A stretch of 14,806 nucleotides of DNA from Jimgerdemannia flammicorona (taxonomy: Eukaryota > Mucoromycota > Endogonomycetes > Endogonales > Endogonaceae), in assembly GCA_003990745.1 (NCBI GenBank), contig RBNI01004002.1, positions 1-14,806 of the forward strand. The letters run 5' to 3'. The notes beneath the pieces are model-generated. The model was not told the origin of the DNA. It searched no databases and saw only the letters and a program-made list of their open reading frames with translations. The translations under genes and the position numbers were made by a program. Positions 1 to 7,468 of this stretch are shown one piece after another (within the stretch, counting starts at the first letter, position 1; the number at the start of each line of letters is the position of its first letter).

Positions 1-200
1 CCCCCCCTACCCCTTCCTGATGAAAGACCACTTTGTTCAACACTATTCCCACCCTCCCCCCACTCTGCTCACATATCTCTTCTACCAGATGGTGATGACG
101 CCCACCTTGTGGCCCCCATCCAACCCACCACCCCATTAGCAGGTCTACTACTAACTCTTCCCATCTCACTAGCTTCTCCTGTATCCCTATCCATCATCCC

Positions 201-606
201 TCCTCAAAAACATAGAGCCAATGTCCTGCCAACCCCACCCACACTGCTACCACCCACCCTACAGTAAGCTACCTATTACCAACCCTCCCCACAATTCTCG
301 ATGCCAAATCATCCCAGCGACCTCTCTCTCCATCGGGCCTCCTTTTCACCCCAACAGCCCCTCCCACCTTAACACCTTCTCCCACAGCCCCAACTGCTGC
401 CCCTCCTCAAATACAAAAAGCCAATGACCTGTCAGTCTCACCCATATTGCTAATATCCACCCTATAGTGAGCCAACTATCACCCACCACACCTACAAGCC
501 AAGATCTCAAGTCCTCCCAGCAACCTCTCTCTCCCACCAGCCTACGCCCCATATCCAGTCTATCTCCTATTTCAGCCCAAAATTCCCCCAAAACCTCACA
601 CTCTCC
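201..606. repeat. ~203 bp tandem duplication in the LINE 3' region
   Basis: Unit 1 begins at 201 and unit 2 at 404. Shared anchors keep the 203-bp offset: TCCTCAA at 201 and 404, and CCCAG followed by C/A-rich CCTCTCTCTC at 313 and 516. Similarity is clear over the first ~130 bp of each unit and fades near the unit ends. On the minus strand both units translate to related peptides sharing GHWL(Y/F)VFEEG. The unit length is not a multiple of three, so the copies sit in different frames now. It may be an element-level tail repeat or a later local duplication. Confidence 0.7.
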
Positions 607-1970
607 CAGCCAATGTTCTGGCATCTGCACATAACCCCCAGCTCACCCAACATCATAACACTTCTCACAGTCAAACTGTCCACCATCTACCAAATGCCCC
701 ATATGGAAATTCAGCATGACATTCCTCCGCAAAATTCTCCACCATACCACCCAGAACTTGGGGGGAAGCCACCTTTGTACCTCTGTGCTCCAAGACCAGA
801 TACCAGCCCAGTCCCACTCCTTGTCAATCTCTGCCGCCTGCCAGCCACTCGGCCAAAGATCCTGGCCAAGCCCCTGCTGACACTCTACTCTCTCTCCAAT
901 ATTGAATATAGCAAGTAGAGCACCCCCCAGGAGCAATCTATCCCAATGCCACATATTAGGCCCCCACACCACCTCCCCCTCATTGCCTTGCCAGCGCAGG
1001 CCAATTCGGTGTGCTCCATTAGCCACACCCCACCAAAAGCCCTTGAACCACAGCCACCAAATTCCATTCAGCCCCACCAAAGAGAGCAGATCTCCGGAGG
1101 ACTCCCAAGGAGATGTTCACATCTCCCATACTTTCTGCAGCAGAGGCACCCAACCTCCACCCTGCAGTTCCATAGCTCTCTTCAACCACCAGGCCCACAA
1201 GTAGTACAGTATCTTAGGAAAGTCCACCAGTCCAAGACCTCCCCTGACTACCAGTCTTGCAAGAGTATCCCAACTGGCCTGGGACCTCCTCCCTGTTCAA
1301 ATCCAATCCCTAGCCACCTTCATCAGCTTCTTCACTACCCATGCTGGAAAGTCGAGGTGATATACCACATACCACAGCTTGGGGAACCAATATACATTCA
1401 GGATTGACACCCGCTCTGCTAGAGAGATATGGCGGCCTCCCTATTCTTGAAGGGCCTCTCCCCAAATGTTCACTCTGCTCTCTCACCACACTCATGGCAA
1501 GACAGAACCATATACAGTGAGGAAGATGCCCAGATACTACACCACCTCACCAGTAGGGACAATTGTTCCAATGACATCCCCACCCACCAGCCCATTCCCT
1601 AGCACCATCATCTCACACTTATGCCAGTTGAGCTTCACTCCCAAGTGAGCCTCATACAATTCCACAGTCTCCTGAAGTGCCTCTACATCTGCCACAGACC
1701 TAAGTCCAACCACTATATCATCAGCAAAGACCCCCACCTTCCACACTATACCATATATAGAGAGCCCTGCCACCTTCTGGCGAATTCTATCCATCAACAG
1801 CTCCAGTGAAAGGGCTTAAAGAATAGGGAACAGAGGGTCCTCCTGAGGAACTCCTCTTCTCAAGGAAAATGCCCTCCCATGGTGACCATTACACATCAGA
1901 GCTGTCCAACTGCTCTCCAGCAGACTCAACATAGAGGCCCTAAACCTTGGGGGAACACAATATTCCTTCA
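346..1970 (-). pseudogene. LINE ORF2 reverse transcriptase, C-terminal part, stop-ridden
   Basis: One reading frame can be followed for about 1.6 kb without an indel. It starts with a palm motif near 1854-1834 reading GVPQEDPL, where families normally have GVPQGDPLSP. The catalytic FADD lies at 1728-1717 and is followed by the usual D-x-E...LYE stretch. After the RT come WFPKLWYV, then GGLGLVD near 1242-1222. A zinc-finger-like tail follows, with CEKC near 669-658 and HWLGEC near 615-598. In-frame stops include TAA at 1816-1818, TAG at 1537-1539, TGA at 1492-1494 and 1483-1485, TAG near 1441, and more downstream. All fit single C:G to T:A changes (for example CGA to TGA). A catalytic Gly to Glu change in the palm motif fits the same process. 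It is not functional. Confidence 0.85.
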
Positions 1971-1972
1971 TA

Positions 1973-2370
1973 CAACTACTCCTAGTATTGCAATATCATG
2001 AATAGCGAATAAACCTATTTAATAACCCACAAATCACTCTTAAGTAAATCCGCTCCCCATTAGGTCCCACTCCTAACCCCATCATGAAATTTCCTAATTG
2101 GGTATTGTCTGCAGAGATATGCCAATTCAACTAAGCTGGTCTTATTTTCTTGAACATCTGAAATACAGAAAATCCTGAACATCCAGAACTAGTCCAAAAA
2201 AGGACTTTGGTTGAGACATCAACTCAATCTTGAAATCAATAAGCATAGAGGATGTACTCCATATGAAATTGATCTTAATTATAAGAAAATGGTCTTCCAG
2301 AAAATCTAGAACTTCCAGAAAACCCTTCCAGAACTACATTATGGTTACCCTAAAAAGCAACCCTCTTACA
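1973..2370 (+). mobile_element. 3' fragment of the Ty3/gypsy LTR (truncated solo LTR)
   Basis: The stretch aligns by eye with the last ~400 bp of the copy B LTR (about 10450-10848) in the same orientation and with 2960-3362 in inverted orientation. It keeps the poly(A) signal AATAAA at 2008-2013, three TTCCAGAA blocks at 2295, 2313 and 2326, and the terminal CTTACA at 2365-2370. No primer-binding site follows, so no internal element region is attached on its right. The U3 part, including the LTR ORF and TATA box, is absent. The left breakpoint lies within 1950-1975 inside the LINE. Several positions (for example around 2000-2030) match the copy A LTR better than copy B. Confidence 0.85.
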
Positions 2371-2959
2371 AAATAGGTAAAATTTATAATAATGTGATAA
2401 CTTGTAATAGTAGAATTAATAAACATTGACCTTTCTCAGTTACCACTCATATTATACACACTTTTACAACACACTTTCAAAGCATTTATTAAAGAAAGGT
2501 ACTAAAGTCATAGCAACCAACAAGCAAGCCAATATATATACTAAGTTGAGTGGACCTGGAGTCTTTGACTGGCAACATATTGGATGAGGGTATGGTTTAG
2601 GAATGGGGTCTTTTGGTGGTCTGAGTGGGCAGGGCAGTTCAGGCAGTAGTGGCAGCACTAGGGGAGAAGCAGGAGGGTAGAAGAGGAGGAGCTTTGCAGA
2701 TATGCTGAAGGCTAGTAGATGGCCTGTTGGATCTCATAGAGGGGAAGGAGAAGTAGAGAGAAGGGGAAGTGGGGGAGGTAGCTCAGCAGCCAGTGGATGA
2801 AAGGACTGATAGAGCAGCTGCTGGAAGTTGGGGGGGGACTACTGATAGTGACATAACTGAGAATCTGGTAAAAAATCCAGATGTGACTGTTGATGGGGGA
2901 ACTAGTCAGATGGAATCAAAGAGAAAAGAGGACCTGGCTGTTAGTGTGATGGGGCTAGT
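2371..2959. other. Unassigned spacer between two inverted LTRs
   Basis: The first ~200 bp is AT-rich and shows nothing recognisable. From about 2560 the plus strand becomes G/A-rich with interrupted open frames. One short stretch near 2690 reads SFADMLK, which loosely resembles the SFAD/SYAE-like start of LINE ORF1 proteins. A 75-codon ATG frame at 2769-2996 is open but runs into the LTR and lacks any family signature. I make no gene call. It could be LINE ORF1 debris on the plus strand. The bases 2955-2959 (CTAGT) directly abut the copy A LTR and are the candidate 5-bp target duplication for that element, which cannot be confirmed here. Confidence 0.35.
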
Positions 2960-3318
2960 TGTAAGAGGGTTGCTTTTTAGGGTAACTATTACATAGTTCT
3001 GGAAGGGTTTTCTGGAAGTTCTGGATATTCTAGAAGACTATTTTCTTATGGTCAAGATCAATTTCATATGGAGTACATCCTCTACATTTATTGATTTCAA
3101 GATCGGGTTGATGTCTCAACCAAAGTCCCTTTTTTGGACTAGTTCTGGATATTCAGGATTTTTCATATTTCAGGAAGTTCAAGAAACTAAGACCAGCTTA
3201 GTTGAATTGGCATAGTGCTGCAGACAATACCCAATTAGGAAATTTCATGATGGGGTTAGGAGTAGGACCTAACGGGGAGCAGATTTACTTAAGAGTGGTT
3301 TGTGGGTTATTAAATAGG

Positions 3319-3324
3319 TTTATT
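3319..3324 (-). terminator. Poly(A) signal of copy A LTR
   Basis: AATAAA on the minus strand, conserved in all three LTR copies (2008-2013, 3319-3324, 10482-10487). It is placed downstream of the TATA box, as expected for the end of R. Confidence 0.6.
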
Positions 3325-3451
3325 CGCTATTCATGATATTGCTATACTAGGGGTAGTTGTGTAAAGGGATATTGTGGGGAAGTACTCAGAAGTTGTGTTC
3401 AGATTGTTCAGGTCTGTTCAAGTCTGAGATTCTGAGGTCTGAGGGAGGGGG

Positions 3452-3459
3452 TATTTATA
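3452..3459 (-). promoter_or_regulatory. TATA box of copy A LTR
   Basis: TATAAATA on the minus strand, followed by a C-rich run, at the same place as the box at 10361-10368 in the other LTR. It lies ~190 bp downstream of the LTR ORF stop and ~130 bp upstream of AATAAA, as expected for the U3/R boundary region. Confidence 0.75.
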
Positions 3460-3648
3460 CTAGTGAGGGGCTATCTAGACTATGCTAGATATAGATATAG
3501 CACTAAGTACTTTGCTGAGTTAGAATATAGTTACGTAGTACAAAAGTGATCTGACATGTCAAGAGATCGTCTGACTACTGAGTCAGTTCACAGTCATGTC
3601 GTACAAGGCTAATCTAACAATACTATGACTGCTAAGCTATTTATAGGT

Positions 3649-4750
3649 TTAGGCGCTGTCTGGGTAGTCTTCGATGACATCACCATCGATGACATCATCT
3701 CTGAAGAAGTAGTCATCTAGGAAGAGTGGTTTGTGGATTACTTTTCCTTGTTCGCTGAGGTAATAATACATTGGAACTTCATCTCTGTCCCACAGGATAG
3801 CATCATCTGTCTCATATGCTGAGTAAGGTATTGGTGGCCAATGGAGGGGTACAATGTTTTCACTTTCATCAGATTTACTGTCTGCGTACCTTCTATAGGT
3901 TACAGTACTATGAGTCACAGGGTTATAGTAAGCTAGCAGCTGTGGTTCGTATCATTCGTACTCAGGTGGTGGAGTTGTTGGTTCATCTTCGAGAGTTGTC
4001 GGAAGGTACAGGTTGTGTTCTCTGGTCTCTTCATTGTAGTTGAAGTAATCGGGGGTGAATGCGGGTTGGTATTTGTGCCAGTGGTCATTGTCCCAATAAG
4101 TCTCGTACATATGTGGTTATGAACTATTGTAAGTTCATCGGCAAGGTTGGTAGTATGATCAGGGTTGGTAGAGATCCTTGGCTTGAGGTCATATTGGCAT
4201 CAGAGGGATTATTGTCTTCTGCTTCATCTTCATCGAAGTGGATTATATCATAGATGTCTTTCATGGCATATCCAACTTGGGGCATTTGCAGGATGTGGTC
4301 ATTGGGGTGTGAGAAGGTTCTGTCTGTGGTTTCAATGTACTCAAGATACTTGTGGTTGAGTTCTTGTATCATGTCATTGATTTGGCCATAGGACAAGGTA
4401 GCAACCATTTTGCTGATAGTAACTCGGAGGTGGAGAATAAAGGTGCTGTACTCATAGAAGAGTTCTCGGTATTTGCGGGCAATGAGCTTCTGGTATTGAG
4501 ACATCTGGGTAATGTCTGTATCATGGTGGTGTTCGACCATATCTTCCAGGAGGCAGCCAATCTGGTAGTAGCTTGAGATTTGTCCAATCTGGTGGGCCTC
4601 GTTAAGCATGTTCAGGGCATTCCATCAGGCTTCCACGAAGTAGAGGGGTGCTAGGCTATGGATATTCATGAGGGGCAGAGTGGGTGTGGCTCAGTTGACA
4701 ATGGAATTCCAAATATCAGCATGGATGCAGTTGTAGATCTCGGTGGTCAT
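3649..4750 (-). pseudogene. LTR-encoded ORF, copy A (unknown protein, broken)
   Basis: This is the homologue of the plus-strand ORF at 9067-10168, in the same sense as its own element. The chosen start is the ATG at 4750-4748, conserved in both copies in an AACATGACC context. Compared with copy B, three Arg CGA codons have become TGA and one Gln CAG has become TAG (4124-4126). A 4-bp gain at about 4107-4110 shifts the frame, which then continues correctly to the shared TAA at 3651-3649. The predicted protein is ~365 residues. Its middle is helical in composition with a conserved HHHDTDITQMSQ stretch, and its C-terminus is very acidic (ending DYPDSA). I recognise no domain, signal peptide or membrane segment. 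Confidence 0.75.
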
Positions 4751-4887
4751 GTTTGTGTGTTTGGAAGTTGTGGTTGTTGTTTGTTTTGGTTCTCCATTTC
4801 GACACATCTCAGAGCTTGGTATATATGCATTTGTTCTTGATTGGTAAGATTCCATTTATGTGAACCTTGTGTTCTGTGACTTTATAT

Positions 4888-4925
4888 TGACTCAGCTTTG
4901 TGCACTGTGACTTCTGTTTGACTCA
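4888..4925 (-). promoter_or_regulatory. Paired TGAGTCA sites in U3, copy A
   Basis: On the minus strand TGAGTCA occurs at 4925-4919 and 4894-4888, 31 bp apart start to start (about three helical turns). Both are kept in the copy B LTR. The heptamer is the classic binding site of Gcn4/AP-1 type bZIP activators. A role in driving the LTR ORF or the element is inference. Confidence 0.5.
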
Positions 4926-4970
4926 GCTTCATGATCACGCAAGTGATTTCCAGATTTGTTCAGAGGTCGT

Positions 4971-5020
4971 ATGTGATTTCAGTGGCTTATCAAGAGGGTG
5001 ACATGTGATTTCTGTGGCTT
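4971..5020 (-). repeat. 32-bp direct repeat near the LTR start, two units in copy A, one in copy B
   Basis: The 18-bp stretches at 4971-4988 and 5003-5020 match at 17 of 18 positions with a period of 32 bp. A shorter third relative starts near 4941. The copy B LTR has a single unit at the corresponding place (about 8829-8846). The difference accounts for most of the 41-bp length difference between the two LTRs. Confidence 0.7.
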
Positions 5021-5038
5021 GGAGGTTGTGTGCTTACA

Positions 5039-5053
5039 ACTCTCCCCTTCTTA
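5039..5053 (-). other. Polypurine tract (PPT) of copy A
   Basis: On the minus strand AAGAAGGGGAGAG ends two bases before the LTR start TGTAAG. A purine run directly against the 3' LTR is the plus-strand primer site of LTR retroelements. It fixes the 5' edge of the LTR at 5038. Confidence 0.85.
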
Positions 5054-5470
5054 GCTTTCGACATCCTTGTCATGGCCTTTTAATTTTGTTCTAGTGTTGT
5101 TACACCATTTGGGAGATCAAAAGTCTGGTAAAGTCCATTTTTTCAGAAAGTGGCATGCTCATAGTATAGTTGCCTAACGCATTGGGTTCACATATTAAAG
5201 GGTTGTGTGTTCAATGCCATGCACCGGAAGTGATTCTGATGTCATTCACTGCTGGAGAATTTCCTCTAAGGAATCTTCTTAAATGTCTATGCCTCATTTC
5301 CCACCAGTAGTACAGGGAGAATAGGATGGCGTTCAGTTTTGCTGTTTTTCCAAAGGGTTGGTATTCTTTTGTTCTGTCTTGCTGAGTTCATGATTTTGTT
5401 GGTGATAATTATAGTATTCAGGAGGGTATAATATATAGTATGAACTGATAGGTGCAGGAGTGTTCAGATT
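5054..5470 (-). other. 3' untranslated stretch between pol and PPT
   Basis: After the chromodomain the pol frame runs on past a TGA (5537-5539) and a TAA (5471-5473) without further domain signal, so the true end of the protein is uncertain. The rest of this stretch shows no ORF homologous to anything I know. A tRNA-like pol III promoter pattern on the opposite strand is listed separately. Confidence 0.5.
5155..5228 (+). other. tRNA-like sequence with A-box and B-box (possible SINE debris)
   Basis: TAGTATAGTTG at 5162-5172 fits the A-box consensus TRGYNNARYNG, and GTTCAATGCC at 5209-5218 fits the B-box GTTCRANNCC. They start 47 bp apart, a normal tRNA spacing. However, neither the T stem nor the acceptor stem pairs when laid out from these boxes, so this is not a working tRNA gene. 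A decayed tRNA-derived SINE inserted in the element tail is one reading. Chance is another. Confidence 0.3.
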
Positions 5471-5479
5471 TTAGTTGTT

Positions 5480-5635
5480 CAAGGAATCATATTCCTGAAC
5501 TAAGTTGGTAGCATTCTGGAGATTGGTCTTGGGTTCTCATGTTGCATCATGGATTGGATAACCTTTCCATTTAATGAGATACTCAGGGTGGTTCTTGTGG
5601 CCATGTCTGTTGAGGATTTGTTCAACTTTGTATTC
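5480..5635 (-). pseudogene. Copy A chromodomain at the integrase C-terminus
   Basis: EYKVEQILNRHG, then PEYLIKWKGYP, is a clear chromodomain. Tyr, Trp and Tyr are placed as for the methyl-lysine aromatic cage. The next conserved Trp (normally in a TWEP motif) is a TGA at 5537-5539, after which EPKTNLQNA and the C-terminal helix-like stretch continue in frame to a TAA at 5471. The domain marks the element as a chromovirus. In this clade it is thought to steer integration toward methylated-histone chromatin. Confidence 0.93.
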
Positions 5636-5773
5636 TTCCTGGTCATTAATAATGACAGGTGCAAATGGTTTTATAGTATGGTTTGGGAATAGTTCATCAT
5701 CATTGTCATTATATCGCTTGAGATGTTGGACATTGAAGACTGGGTGAATCTTAATAGTATCTGGTAGCGCCAA

Positions 5774-6844
5774 TTTGTAGGAGATTGGAGAGACTTGTGA
5801 AATGACTTCAAATGGTCCAATGAACTTGTTGTTCAGCTTTGTAGATGGTCTGTGCTTGAGGTTGTCAACTCGGTATCCTTGGATGTCTAATAGAACTTTT
5901 TCTCCAATATCGAAGGTTTCTTCTCAGCAATGTTGGTTAACATACTGTGACTGTTGTTCTTGAGCTTGCGATAAATTCTCAATTGCAATCTGGCTTAGAT
6001 TATGCATTCGGAGTAAGAATTCTTCAACAGCTTTAACTGTAGAGAGTTCTTCAGTAGTTTGGATGAGTGTCAGAGGAGTGTTTGGGTTTTGTCCAGTGTT
6101 GGCGAAGAATGGGGTCATTCCAAGAGAGGCTTGCTTGCTGTTGTTATAGGCAAACTCGATTGCAGTGAGGTGTTCATGCCAATCATCTTGTCTGTAGGAG
6201 ACATAGTTTCTTAGTATTTGTTCCAGAGTTCAGTTCATTCTTTCAGTTTGGCTGTCAGTTTTGGGGTGAAAGGCTGTAGATAGTGCAAGTTTCGTTCCAA
6301 GGTGCACATAGAGGGCTTTCCAAAAATGGCTGGTGAATTTTGGGTCTTGGTCACTAACAATAATCTTAGGGAGACCATGATAGTGGAAGATATTGTCAAA
6401 CAAGAGTGTGGCTATGTCTGGTGCTATTGCAGTGGTGCTAGTAGGCACAAAGTGAGCTGGTTTGCTGAGATAGTCCTCAAAGACAATAATTGCATCTTTC
6501 CCATTCTTGGTTCAGAGTAGTTGTACAATGAAGTCCATAGAGATTTGTTCCCAATTAGTGGATGGTACTGGGATAGGGTGGAGTAGGCCAGGTTTTGCTA
6601 GTGTTGAAGACTTGTTCCATTGGCAGGCATCATAGGAAGTGATGTAGGTCTTTAGCTGATCTGCCATGCAGGGCCAATATAAGTTTCGGGAGATAACTTC
6701 ATAGCATTTATCAAACCCTAAATGTCCAGCTGTAGGGGCATCATGACATTTAAATAGGATAGTCCTTCGGAGGTCTCGGTTGTTTGGAACATACAATCTG
6801 TCCTTGTAGTAGATAGCATTATCCTTGAGTTGGTATTGATTGTA
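5774..6844 (-). pseudogene. Copy A integrase with GPY/F module
   Basis: The N-terminal HHCC zinc finger has His at 6745 and 6724 and its last Cys in DACQWNK. The first Cys of the pair is Tyr (6634-6632), a G to A type loss. The catalytic core has Asp in SMDFI (6535), Asp in VSDQDP (6352) and Glu in QTERMN (6244), with 35 residues between the second Asp and the Glu, the classic DD35E spacing. A GPFEV motif downstream marks the GPY/F module, leading into HPVFNVQHLKRY and then the chromodomain. In-frame TGAs at 6512, 6230 and 5924 break it. Confidence 0.92.
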
Positions 6845-7459
6845 CTATATAGGCTTGTCAGCATCATCACTGTTCAGGATTTCTTGGAGTGCTTGAGCTT
6901 CCTTATCATCAGCACATGCTGTGATAATTTGTTTCATGATGGAGTTTGTAACCAGGGTGAGAGTTTGGATGACTTCTTCAATGGGTGGTCTGGAGATTGC
7001 ATTGGTAACAATGTTTTCCTTGCCAGAGTGGTACTGGATTTCATATTCAAAGTTGGTGAGGACTTTCATCCATCTGACTTGTTTTCGAGAAAGAGTAGCC
7101 TGGGTCTTGATGTTGACTAATGACTTATAGTCGGTCAATACAGTGAAGTGTACTCCTTCTAGGTATGGTTGCCATTTGATCAGAGTGTCTACAATAGCTA
7201 AAATTTCCTTCTCATGAGTTGCATAGTTGATTTCAGCATCATTGAACTTGCAGGAGTGATAGGCCACAGGGTGTCCTTCTTGCATGAGTACTGCTCCAAG
7301 GGCTAGGTCAGAGGCATCAGTAGTAACTTCATATGGTAGAGCAGGATTTACCGCTTGAAGTACTGGAGTGGTTATCAAAGCATCCTTCAGTGCTTGAAAG
7401 GCTGTATCTTGTTCAGGTCCCCAATTTGCAAGATTGTTGAAGTCTTTCTCTTGTTTCAT
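6845..7459 (-). pseudogene. Copy A RNase H
   Basis: Ty3/gypsy-type RNase H follows RT in the same frame after two stops (7469-7471, 7463-7465). Catalytic acids are visible in TTDASD (Asp codon at 7318-7316), KEILAI (Glu at 7207-7205) and LTDYKSL (Asp at 7132-7130). The fourth acid, normally in a DALSR-type motif, is Asn at 7003-7001 (AAT, one G to A change from GAT), so the active site is damaged. The frame ends in TAG at 6845-6847 and then continues into the integrase. Confidence 0.9.
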
Positions 7460-7468
7460 AGTCTAGGG

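Larger units (their letters stand above)
1..1970 (-). mobile_element. LINE (non-LTR retrotransposon) 3' remnant, Tad-like
   Basis: The minus strand is markedly G-rich and encodes the C-terminal half of a LINE ORF2. Visible parts are RT palm motifs, the post-RT region containing GGLGLVD, and a C-terminal cysteine/histidine cluster. The 5' part of the element is missing: the coding sequence stops near 1950-1975, where LTR sequence begins. The 3' end runs toward position 1 through poorly conserved, C-rich (plus-strand) sequence, and no poly(A) tail or target duplication is visible. The Tad-like assignment is inference from the RT style and the zinc-binding tail, which are common in fungal LINEs. 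No endonuclease domain lies in the window. Confidence 0.85.
2960..5038 (-). repeat. 3' LTR of copy A (2079 bp, contains an ORF)
   Basis: On the minus strand the LTR starts TGTAAGCAC at 5038 and ends CTTACA at 2960, giving a 6-bp terminal inverted repeat with TG...CA ends. A polypurine tract lies immediately upstream. It is collinear with the copy B LTR (8811-10848) over its whole length. The main visible length difference is an extra ~32-bp repeat unit near its 5' end. U3 holds the LTR ORF (4750-3649) and a pair of TGAGTCA sites. The core promoter is at 3459-3452 and AATAAA at 3324-3319. At ~2 kb it is long for a fungal gypsy LTR, and the ORF accounts for the extra length. Confidence 0.93.

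Noticed and set aside
613..1407. Several plus-strand ORFs of 100-150 codons
   Set aside because: They are Pro/Ser/His-rich shadows of the minus-strand LINE frame, which has clear RT motifs.
2769..2996. A 75-codon plus-strand ORF as a gene
   Set aside because: It runs into the LTR of copy A, has no family signature, and is preceded by several stops in its frame.
5155..5228. A functional tRNA gene
   Set aside because: Acceptor and T stems do not pair when anchored on the A-box and B-box.
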